36,687 nt of DNA from Bacteroidota bacterium (GTDB lineage Bacteria; Bacteroidota; Bacteroidia; Bacteroidales; GCA-2748055), in assembly GCA_024244665.1 (NCBI GenBank), contig JAAEOI010000285.1:1-36687 (forward strand), written 5' to 3'. Below, piece by piece: positions 16,495 through 23,418 of this stretch (position 1 is the stretch's first letter; each line of letters starts with the position of its first letter). Position numbers and translations under genes: made by a program. The notes beneath the pieces were generated by a model. It was not told the origin of the DNA. It saw nothing but the letters and a program-made list of their open reading frames with translations, and ran no database searches.

Positions 16495-16578
16495 TTTATC
16501 CTTGGGTATTGACAGTTCATCATCTTATACGCTGCGTTGATGTAAAAGGTTATGCTTATGTTTGTTGCGTCAGTGCAA

Positions 16579-18189
16579 CTAGATCGCCCACCAGGTCTCT
16601 TCCCCGTTGATCTCAAAACGGATCTCCATAACTCCGGGCCAGGCAGGTTCTTTTAGCTCCTGTTCCCATAGAATAATTTCATTGATCAGTTTCACAACCA
16701 GGTCGGCATGGGTAGGGGCGAGATTGATTTCCTCCGCTTTATCTGTGGCAAGATCAAAAAGGAACACCTGATTATCTCTGGTATTCCAAATTAGTTTCCA
16801 GTTTTCCTGTCGAAGCGATTTATTAAAGTCGGTCCGCCAGAACAGCGCTTTATGGGGAGAACCATCTTTCTGACCATTCAGGTATGGCATAAGGTCGATG
16901 CCGTCAATCATCCTGTCCGGAGGTTCTTTTATTCCTGAAGAAGCCAGAGCAGTCACAAAGAGATCCATTAACGAAACCGGTTGATTATAGATGGTGTCGG
17001 ATGGAAGTTTATCCATCCATGAGATCATGCATGGAACATTCACCCCGCCATCAAAATGTGTCATCTTTCCCCCGTTAAGTGAACCATTATCGCTTGCCCC
17101 GGTATAGGACGCGGCGCCATTATCACTTGCAAAGAGAATGAGGGTATTTTCAAGCATTCCATCCTCTTCCAGTTTATCAAAAATCAATCCGATGCCATCA
17201 TCAAGGGCAGCAATCATACCATAGTAGGCTCGCTTGTTTTCATCTTCAATATGATCGAACCTCTTATAATACTCCACCGGGACCTGGAAGGGGGTATGTG
17301 GTGCATTGAAAGCTGCATAGGCAAAAAAGGGCTCTTCATCATGTTGCGCAATGAAGTCGATCGTTTGGTTTGCAATGGAGAAGGTGAGATAATCCTTCTC
17401 TGCGATCACTGAATCGTTTACCCGGATTGCGCAGGATCCTTTGCGTTTTTGTCTCCATATGTGCCTGCTGGCGAAATAGTCGTGCCTGTGGTTGATGATC
17501 TCAGGATCGCCGGGCAGGGAATAGTAGGTGAATGCTTCATAGAATCCGTATTGATAATCGAAACCCCTGGAATTTGGCAGAAATGAGTCGCTGAATCCCA
17601 GGTGCCATTTCCCAAATATACCCGTATGGTAACCACTGGCCTGTAATATTTCCGGGAGCAGGATCTCTCCCGGTGGGATGCCCTGGTTTTGTATATCCTC
17701 TCTGGAAGGAGCAGACATGGGATTCACCAGACGCATGGGTTCTGTATTAATAAAGCGGTCCACGATTATATACTCCAGCCTGTTTTTTGGATAGCGGTTC
17801 ATTGGCTGCCGCTCAAATCCGAACCGATGCTGATACCGTCCGGTAAGCAGGCTGGCCCTGGAAGGACTGCAGACCGAACTGGTTGAATAGGCGTTTGTGA
17901 ATGTTACACCGCTCCTGGCCAGGCGTGAAAGATTGGGTGTCTTTACACCTTCCTGATTGTAAATTGAGATATCATCCCTTCCCAGATCATCAACCAGGAT
18001 AAGCAGGATATTTGGTCTGTTCTCACCTCGCTCCTCCATTGGGACAGCATCCAGATATTCCTGTTTGCCGTCAATGTGATTCTCGTTAGATTCGATCGAA
18101 AAGGGACCCTTACCTACCTCAATCTTGTTGCAGGAAGGATGCAAGAAACCAAATACAACGACGAGTGGAAGTAGTAAATATTTACCCAT
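16579..18189 (-). CDS. arylsulfatase-family sulfatase (formylglycine type)
   Basis: 536 aa, exported; the N-terminal hydrophobic stretch ends in HPSC20, a poor lipobox. The catalytic domain opens with NILLILVDDLGRDDI, giving metal ligands Asp67 and Asp68. Cys107 in SVCSPSRASLLTGR is the C-x-P-x-R site that is converted to formylglycine. Further motifs are GIFGKWHLG, FFAYAAFNAPHTPF and LILFASDNGAAS. It hydrolyses sulfate esters, probably of algal or host glycans; the substrate is not predictable here. ATG 18189 is preferred over a TTG at 18270, which would overlap the upstream small gene. The gene starts 10 bp after that small gene, at the end of the ferredoxin/NrfD/GcvH-like operon, which is unusual company for a sulfatase. 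No sulfatase-maturating enzyme is nearby. Confidence 0.92.
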   Translation of the reverse strand: MGKYLLLPLVVVFGFLHPSCNKIEVGKGPFSIESNENHIDGKQEYLDAVPMEERGENRPNILLILVDDLGRDDISIYNQEGVKTPNLSRLARSGVTFTNAYSTSSVCSPSRASLLTGRYQHRFGFERQPMNRYPKNRLEYIIVDRFINTEPMRLVNPMSAPSREDIQNQGIPPGEILLPEILQASGYHTGIFGKWHLGFSDSFLPNSRGFDYQYGFYEAFTYYSLPGDPEIINHRHDYFASRHIWRQKRKGSCAIRVNDSVIAEKDYLTFSIANQTIDFIAQHDEEPFFAYAAFNAPHTPFQVPVEYYKRFDHIEDENKRAYYGMIAALDDGIGLIFDKLEEDGMLENTLILFASDNGAASYTGASDNGSLNGGKMTHFDGGVNVPCMISWMDKLPSDTIYNQPVSLMDLFVTALASSGIKEPPDRMIDGIDLMPYLNGQKDGSPHKALFWRTDFNKSLRQENWKLIWNTRDNQVFLFDLATDKAEEINLAPTHADLVVKLINEIILWEQELKEPAWPGVMEIRFEINGEETWWAI

Positions 18190-18199
18190 TGAGACACAG

Positions 18200-18475
18200 T
18201 TAACAGCTGCAAATATGAAAAAAATTATTGTGGAAAGCGGCCAGGATCTCCCTGTCCAGGTCCGTTTCAATGACTTTTGCCGATCGGGTAATGTTCCAAT
18301 CGAACCTTTTCAGGATCTGGAGGATATGCTGTTTTTCAAGATCATCAAGGCTTTTGAATGAATGGCAGGATGGGCAATTAGTCATGAGAAGACTGTAACT
18401 GTAATCTCTTGTGGCCATCTTACACTCATTGTCGATATTGATAATCCTGAAGGATTTCTCTGTTCTGTGAAACAT
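18200..18475 (-). CDS. small Fis-like HTH protein (NtrC C-terminal type)
   Basis: 91 aa. The segment SLDDLEKQHILQILKRFDWN-ITRSAKVIETD matches the start of the Fis-type DNA-binding domain of sigma-54 activators (x-L-x-x-x-E-x-x-x-I-x-x-x-L, then N-I-T-x-x-A). The turn before the recognition helix (DLDREILAAF) is longer than the usual G-I-x-R-x-T-L. No AAA+ or receiver domain is attached. The 40 N-terminal residues contain a C-P-S-C pair (TNCPSCHSF), and the end is HICSC. Its ATG lies four bases downstream of the GcvH-like stop and its stop 10 bp before the sulfatase, so it is translationally embedded in the operon. It is either a stand-alone Fis-like regulator or the surviving tail of a degraded NtrC-family activator. 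Confidence 0.6.
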   Translation of the reverse strand: MFHRTEKSFRIINIDNECKMATRDYSYSLLMTNCPSCHSFKSLDDLEKQHILQILKRFDWNITRSAKVIETDLDREILAAFHNNFFHICSC

Positions 18476-18479
18476 GAGA

Positions 18480-19193
18480 TTAATTGAGAAACTCCTCCTG
18501 GAAATCCTCCCAGACTTCACCGGGCAATTCTGAAAGCACATTTTCCTGTATTTCACCACCATCCTGCAGTAAAACCATGGAGGGTGCGGAGGAGTAATTT
18601 CGCATGGCTCCCCCGCTCAGAAAATCTTTAAATCTTACAATTTCCCTTTTTGACCACTCGGTGGCTTTATCTGCCAGATAATATGAATGGGTCTCTTTTT
18701 CCCAGTCTGAAGGTTTGACCTGGTAGATCCAGCCCTGATCATAGGGATCGGAATTTATGATCCCTGGATTTTTATTCAGCCATGAATTTGTTTCCAAAAC
18801 CTCTCCGGATATAGGTGAGAAGACCTTCAGGAGCTTCCCGTCCTGTTTTATTTCAGTCAACAGCTCTCCCTTATTAATGGATTCACCTGGATTCTTAAGA
18901 TTTGTGAGCTCTATATTTCCGATCACATGTTGAAGAAAATCGTCCAATCCAACTTTTGCAGCTCCTGATTCGCCCAGATGGGTCCATGTATGGTTCCTGT
19001 TAAAGTAAATACCCTGTGGTATTCTAAGGATTTTGGATGAGAGGGTGCTGACCGCTTTCCTGATTTGCCGGAATGTCTTTTGTGGATTCTTCGCCACATT
19101 CCAGAATACAATCAGGAGCAGTAGATAGATGATCACAAAAATATATTCCATTCCTTTGGTGTCGTAAATATCGACAATGCTGAAACCTTCCAT
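18480..19193 (-). CDS. membrane-anchored GcvH-like protein lacking lipoyl-lysine
   Basis: 237 aa. One N-terminal membrane helix (about residues 16-34; positive residues follow, so the rest faces the cytoplasm). A glycine-cleavage H-protein fold covers about residues 55-160: FNRNHTWTHLGESGAAKVGLDDFLQHVIG, KGELLTEI, FSPISGEVLETN, INSDPYDQGWIYQVKPSDW. In true GcvH the lysine seven residues before the S-P is lipoylated; here that position is Gly119, with Lys120 one residue later, in the turn Gln117-Asp-Gly-Lys120. Lipoylation is therefore doubtful. The C-terminal extension ends in LLQDGGEIQENVLSELPGEVWEDFQEEFL and is shared with the larger paralogue at 21346-23049. It lies 18 bp downstream of the NrfD-like gene in the same operon. 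Confidence 0.87.
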   Translation of the reverse strand: MEGFSIVDIYDTKGMEYIFVIIYLLLLIVFWNVAKNPQKTFRQIRKAVSTLSSKILRIPQGIYFNRNHTWTHLGESGAAKVGLDDFLQHVIGNIELTNLKNPGESINKGELLTEIKQDGKLLKVFSPISGEVLETNSWLNKNPGIINSDPYDQGWIYQVKPSDWEKETHSYYLADKATEWSKREIVRFKDFLSGGAMRNYSSAPSMVLLQDGGEIQENVLSELPGEVWEDFQEEFLN

Positions 19194-19211
19194 TTTTTTG
19201 TCCTCCTGATT

Positions 19212-20438
19212 TTAATTCTCAATGATTTGTTCTGTTTTTACACCGCTTGCCCATTCCGGAGATTCTTTGTAAACAGGCATTCTTCTGACAATCCATCTAA
19301 AAATAAGGATTTGCATGAAGATGACGGAAACGCTGACAACAATCTCCATCCATGTGGGGAAAGACAATGAATTGTCGAACCAGTTATATGAAATTGTAGA
19401 GATATTGAGCCTGTTGAGGATGATTCCAACGATGCTCATAGCAGCTGCTATTCGAATCAATCTTAAGTTGGCACGCTTGAATCCCAATAGAAAGATAACA
19501 CATGGTATTAGTACAAATCCAATGGTCTCCACAAAATACCAGATACCCCATCCGCTATTTATATAGAAGTAGTCTTTTCCGTGTAAAAAGACCAGCATAA
19601 CCATGAACAAATAGACAAACATGGTAATGGAGCAAATTCTCGCAAGTGCTATCATGATTGGGCCGTGTGAGTTTTTGTATGCACATGATTTATAGTCTCT
19701 GAATACTCCCTGGCCAATTGTCTCCAAAATAATCACCAGTGAAAGCCCAGCGAAAATACTGGATATGAAGAAGAGAATAGGAATGAACTCTGAATACCAC
19801 AGTGGATGGATCTTTGGCTTGGCCATCAGGAAAAGTGCTCCCAGGCCTGACATGTGTAAGCTGGAGAGCACGATTCCAAAAATGACAACAGCCAGGGTTA
19901 GTGTTTCAAATAGTTTCCGCTGCTTTTTAAGTGTAATCCACTCGGTTACCGTGGGGTAAAACTCAATAATCAAGGAGCCCATGTACAAAATGAAATGCCA
20001 TGTAACCAGAAAAAGGACTGAACTAATTCCAAATGAGTTCCCAATAATTGGATTGATTGCCCGCCAGGGACGTCCAAGATCGATCAGGAGCACTCCTGAA
20101 TAAAATATATAGGCGAGGAGCGCATAAAGAATGGTCGCCCTGACGATATGCCGGTATTTCTCCAGGCCAAGGATATAAACCATGAAGGTGACCACATAGG
20201 CCCCTCCCGCGAAGGCGACTCCCGTAATAACATTGAAGTTTATCCATAGTCCCCAGGGGCGATCCTGCTCCGCATGAACAACCGAACCCAGCCCGTTTGT
20301 GAAACGGATGACCAGGATGATGATCGCTGCTATTATGGTTATTCCGGAAATTATATTGAAGGGTGTCAGGATCTTTCCTTTAGGTTTTAATTCACCGATT
20401 ATGAATTTCAGGAAGCTTGTGTTCGGGTCTCTGAACAT
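19212..20438 (-). CDS. NrfD/PsrC-family membrane subunit of a quinone-linked oxidoreductase
   Basis: 408 aa with about ten transmembrane segments. The pattern is the NrfD/PsrC/HybB type: IISGITIIAAIIILVIRFTNGLG, an AGGAYVVTFMVYILGLEKYRHIVRATILYALLAYIFYSGVLLIDLGRPWR stretch, a helix-rich centre with LSSLHMSGLGALFLMAKPKIHPLWYS, and late helices around residues 280-370. Family members pass electrons between menaquinone/menaquinol and an iron-sulfur partner. A Glu/His quinone site cannot be assigned from sequence alone. It is 12 bp downstream of the ferredoxin gene, as in standard FeS-NrfD pairs, but no molybdopterin or other catalytic subunit is encoded nearby. The two GcvH-like proteins flank the pair. 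Confidence 0.93.
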   Translation of the reverse strand: MFRDPNTSFLKFIIGELKPKGKILTPFNIISGITIIAAIIILVIRFTNGLGSVVHAEQDRPWGLWINFNVITGVAFAGGAYVVTFMVYILGLEKYRHIVRATILYALLAYIFYSGVLLIDLGRPWRAINPIIGNSFGISSVLFLVTWHFILYMGSLIIEFYPTVTEWITLKKQRKLFETLTLAVVIFGIVLSSLHMSGLGALFLMAKPKIHPLWYSEFIPILFFISSIFAGLSLVIILETIGQGVFRDYKSCAYKNSHGPIMIALARICSITMFVYLFMVMLVFLHGKDYFYINSGWGIWYFVETIGFVLIPCVIFLLGFKRANLRLIRIAAAMSIVGIILNRLNISTISYNWFDNSLSFPTWMEIVVSVSVIFMQILIFRWIVRRMPVYKESPEWASGVKTEQIIEN

Positions 20439-20450
20439 GATTATTCAACT

Positions 20451-21308
20451 TTATTTGGGGTTATTTTTTATTTCGTCTGAGGCATTGCGCAGACCCAGCA
20501 GAAATGCAGGCCACAATATCAGGACAGCTGGTACAGAATAGAGGAAGATTTTGTTATACTCGGGATAGGATGTGTACCCCAGGTCGGTTCTGAAACCCAG
20601 TTCCTCAAAAGGCACTGCTGAGAGATATAGGAGACCTGTCCCACCCACTTCATTTTCTCCATAAATATGATGATGATAATTTTCCGGATCAGCATAGATT
20701 CGGGCCTTGGCAATTTCAAGCAGATCCCTTCTTTTTCCAAACAAGATGGCTTCTGCCGGGCAATTTGCAACGCAAGCCGGCTTCTGCCCGTCCTGCAGAA
20801 GTTCATAACACATCCGGCACTTCAGAATTCTAGGATTCGGACTGTTAAATTCAAATTTCGGAACATTAAAAGGGCAGGAGATCATACACGACCTGCATCC
20901 GATACATTTATCTTCACGCCAGATCACCGGACCCTCTTCCGTTTTGAGCATTGCTTTTGTAAGGCAGGCCGATGCACAGGCGGGAGTGCTGCAATGATTG
21001 CATGAAGTTCTCATGTGCTGCTTACCTTTTGAAGTGTCAAAAGCATTGATCGCTACGCACCTTGACTCATTCGTTTCGCGTTTTACTCCCATTTCTGGAG
21101 CATCCTTCGGGGATGGAAATCCGTATTCCTTAGCACAGGCAATTTCGCAACTCTGACAGCCGATGCACAGGGTTGAGTCATACAGAATTCCAGAGAATTC
21201 TGCATTTTCTTCCTTTTTCGCGGAGGGGGCTCCAAAACTATTTCCCAAGGAAAGAGAGCCTCCCATGACCCCAAGGGTTTTTAAGTAATTTCTTCTGTTA
21301 ATCCCCAT
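20451..21308 (-). CDS. Tat-exported 4Fe-4S ferredoxin with C-terminal anchor (HybA/DsrO-like)
   Basis: 285 aa. Twin-arginine signal N-R5-R6-N-Y-L-K, so it is exported folded. Four iron-sulfur binding groups are visible: C48-x2-C51-x2-C54-x3-C58; CNHCSTPACASAC; CIGCRSCMISCPF; and CRMC followed by CVANCP. The order and spacing are those of HybA/DsrO/PsrB-type electron-transfer subunits. A C-terminal membrane helix at about 252-272 (YSVPAVLILWPAFLLGL) anchors it, as in HybA. It would accept or donate electrons on the periplasmic side, next to the NrfD-like subunit. It is 37 bp downstream of the substrate-binding/GcvH-like gene. A catalytic partner is missing from the window. Confidence 0.95.
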   Translation of the reverse strand: MGINRRNYLKTLGVMGGSLSLGNSFGAPSAKKEENAEFSGILYDSTLCIGCQSCEIACAKEYGFPSPKDAPEMGVKRETNESRCVAINAFDTSKGKQHMRTSCNHCSTPACASACLTKAMLKTEEGPVIWREDKCIGCRSCMISCPFNVPKFEFNSPNPRILKCRMCYELLQDGQKPACVANCPAEAILFGKRRDLLEIAKARIYADPENYHHHIYGENEVGGTGLLYLSAVPFEELGFRTDLGYTSYPEYNKIFLYSVPAVLILWPAFLLGLRNASDEIKNNPK

Positions 21309-21345
21309 AACTGTTGGTTTTTAATAGGTTATCTTTTGGCACCCT

Positions 21346-23049
21346 TCAGGAGGATAAATCTATAAAATTTGTCTGGAAGTCTTCCCACTCCTCCGGTCCA
21401 AGATCCTCCAGAATACGATCATGTAGTTCTCCGCCATCCTGAAACACATAAGCATATCCAACTGTTCCGGGCCTCATTGAATCCATTAGAAATGCTCTTA
21501 ACCTCCTGAACTCTATTTTCAGCCACTCCCTGTAGCTATTTCCCATGAATAAGAATTGGATCTCCTTTAACCAGTTTGTTGGTTCGATCTTGTAAATCCA
21601 GCCCTCTGCATAAGGGTTGGAATTATTAATTGATGTATTCTTTGTGAGTATTGTGTTTTGTTCCTTTATGGTACCGGAAACAGGGGCACTAATATCCAGC
21701 TTCTTCCCATCCTGGATGATTGAAAACGCAAGTTTGCCTTTTCTAATCCTCTCCCCGGGGGCTTTCATCTTAATCCGGGAAAGGGGGCCTGTGACATGTT
21801 GAAGAAAATCATCGATGCCAACTTTCACCAATCCGTCTTTATCCATGAAAGCCCAGGTATGAGTTTTGTCGTAATAGATGCCGGAGAGGATTTTTACGGA
21901 GTTCTCATTAAAAGCAGGTCTCGTGACCGGTAAATGAACCGGAACATCTTCATTTCTCCTGATGAGGTAGCGTGTTCGCAAGATGATCACCAAAACTATT
22001 GCCATGAGTATTGCCATGATAAGGGGGAATGGTTGGCTAAAAAAGCCTGGTTCTTTCGGAATGGTATTGATTTCTGATCCTGACCTGTTCCTGTCAAAAC
22101 TATCGATCCATTTGACCTGTGCCATCAGTTCAATATTTACCAGGCGGCTGAATCCATGATTATCAAGGAGTACTTGCCCGTCTGTAATAACCCATCTCAG
22201 GAATGCAATTTCACTTTTGTTTGTTGGGTTTGAAGCAGCGATTGAATATATATTATTGGATAGTGCTCTCGGGTATTTTCCAATCCATACACCCCTTGTC
22301 AATGTATTCAGGTCTGCATATACATCCTCCTTGAAATCAACCTTACCGTTCCCGTTTTTATCGATGGGCAGAATTTTGACATCTTCAAGGATACTATGAC
22401 TATTATAGCCTATAACATCTGTGATATTACAGATTCCAATGGAATACCTGTCACCCTGGACTGCGGAGATCAGGTCCTTTTTATCGGCAAGGTGTATACC
22501 CTTAATTGTGAACTTTTCCGTATCCAGAAATGTTGCCCAGCCCGGATGTGAAGCCGCATTGTCAGTTACATACAATTTTACGGGTTTTTTCTGCCCCGTT
22601 CCTAGTAGGGTCCCCCAATCGGCCGTTTCGGGATTGTTAATGATCTGGTGAAATCCAGCTGGTGAAATGCCCTGTCGGCAAATCTCAGCCAGGAGTGGAT
22701 TTTCCGCGTTAATGACTGGTACAATTACATCCCGGCCAACCACAATTTTCCATAAGGATCTGGCATAAATGATTGAATCAAATTCACCACTAACAAAGCT
22801 CACAATATTGCCGTGTTCCAGATTTTCAGCTACAGAAGAACTGGTGGTATTCACCACATCAATTTTCACGTCCGGATTTATTTTGCTGAAAACAGCGGCC
22901 CACTCTTGGGTAAGTTCATATAAATCAGGAGTAGAATAGAATCTAATGGTCTCATAAGGAGGGATTTCTGATTTGTCTCCGGTGCAATTTATGCAGGCGC
23001 ATAAAAGCAATAGTAAAGAACCGATTTGAAAATTGATTTTTGTTTTCAT
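21346..23049 (-). CDS. PstS-like binding domain - membrane helix - GcvH-like domain fusion
   Basis: 567 aa. Signal or lipoprotein leader (LLLLLCAC). A type-2 periplasmic-binding domain resembling phosphate-binding PstS follows (about 30-330: IRFYSTPDLYELTQEW, GRDVIVPVINAENPL, GVWIGKYPRALSNNIYSIAAS). Inside it, D230-K-N-G-N-G-K-V-D-F-K-E241 is a canonical EF-hand calcium loop. One membrane helix (about 341-360) with following Arg residues puts the rest in the cytoplasm: a GcvH-like domain (about 390-490) and a shared tail (FQDGGELHDRILEDLGPEEWEDFQTNFI). The lipoyl-lysine is replaced by Gly448 in Gln446-Asp-Gly-Lys449. ATG 23049 is chosen because GGAG lies 9 bases upstream; TTG 23064 and ATG 23058 are less likely. 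First gene of the operon; it looks like a ligand- or calcium-sensing input across the membrane, by inference. Confidence 0.88.
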   Translation of the reverse strand: MKTKINFQIGSLLLLLCACINCTGDKSEIPPYETIRFYSTPDLYELTQEWAAVFSKINPDVKIDVVNTTSSSVAENLEHGNIVSFVSGEFDSIIYARSLWKIVVGRDVIVPVINAENPLLAEICRQGISPAGFHQIINNPETADWGTLLGTGQKKPVKLYVTDNAASHPGWATFLDTEKFTIKGIHLADKKDLISAVQGDRYSIGICNITDVIGYNSHSILEDVKILPIDKNGNGKVDFKEDVYADLNTLTRGVWIGKYPRALSNNIYSIAASNPTNKSEIAFLRWVITDGQVLLDNHGFSRLVNIELMAQVKWIDSFDRNRSGSEINTIPKEPGFFSQPFPLIMAILMAIVLVIILRTRYLIRRNEDVPVHLPVTRPAFNENSVKILSGIYYDKTHTWAFMDKDGLVKVGIDDFLQHVTGPLSRIKMKAPGERIRKGKLAFSIIQDGKKLDISAPVSGTIKEQNTILTKNTSINNSNPYAEGWIYKIEPTNWLKEIQFLFMGNSYREWLKIEFRRLRAFLMDSMRPGTVGYAYVFQDGGELHDRILEDLGPEEWEDFQTNFIDLSS

Positions 23050-23167
23050 GGGCGTCATCTCCAAACTGGATTATTTTGACGAGTGTTTATTTTCCCAATT
23101 CAATAACAATACCAAAGCTTATTTAGTGCATCTAAAGAGCAGAAGAACAGTACGTTAGCTTGACGTA

Positions 23168-23209
23168 TGTATAAATATTCTACTACATGAGATGTTGAAT
23201 ATTTATACA
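23168..23209. promoter_or_regulatory. 13-bp perfect inverted repeat upstream of the NrfD/GcvH-like operon
   Basis: TGTATAAATATTC at 23168-23180 and its exact complement GAATATTTATACA at 23197-23209, with a 16-bp spacer. It lies about 120 bp upstream of the first operon ATG. It is AT-rich and has no U-tract in either direction after the stem, so an operator is more likely than a terminator. Confidence 0.55.
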
Positions 23210-23263
23210 CCTGTTCGGGAACTAGCACTTAAGACGCAGAGAGTCAGGGCTATATGACTAGTT

Positions 23264-23296
23264 TTGAATAATTCAATACTGTTGAAAAATTCAACA
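23264..23296. promoter_or_regulatory. two adjacent TTGAA-type palindromes
   Basis: TTGAATAATTCAA (23264-23276) and TGTTGAAAAATTCAACA (23280-23296) are perfect palindromes sharing the TTGAA half-site, which also appears in the spacer/right arm of the 13-bp repeat at 23168-23209. They lie upstream of the operon and just downstream of the Rossmann-fold remnant. Possible repeated binding sites for one regulator. Confidence 0.4.
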
Positions 23297-23313
23297 ATTG
23301 CCAATTTGATTGA

Positions 23314-23400
23314 TTAGCTATCATCAGCAAGTAACCTGTTTAATAGCAATCGCCCTGTTAATCCCGTTTCTCCTAATATAATAATAGTCTTTTGATTCAT
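23314..23400 (-). pseudogene. remnant of an NAD(P)-binding Rossmann-fold oxidoreductase
   Basis: An ATG at 23400 opens a frame of 28 codons reading MNQKTIIILGETGLTGRLLL and then NRLLADDS before TAA. This is the start of an atypical SDR/NAD-dependent epimerase-like protein: a beta strand, then the dinucleotide-binding G-x-T-G-L-T-G loop (usually G-A-T-G-L-x-G) and the first helix. Nothing after the stop continues the fold in any frame that I can see. It is read as the 5' relic of a lost gene of about 210 codons. A functional 28-aa peptide is unlikely. Confidence 0.6.
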
Positions 23401-23418
23401 ATCCCTAATTCTATTATT

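Noticed and set aside
18200..18475. C-P-S-C-H in the Fis-like protein as a c-type heme site
   Set aside because: The protein has no export signal and contains a DNA-binding domain, so cytochrome maturation is not expected; more likely a chance CxxCH.
23050..23170. Sigma-54 (GG-N10-GC) promoter for the NrfD/GcvH-like operon, suggested by the Fis-like gene
   Set aside because: No GG/GC pair with correct spacing was found on the minus strand here. A TA-AGC-TTTG sequence is one base too long for the housekeeping -7 box.
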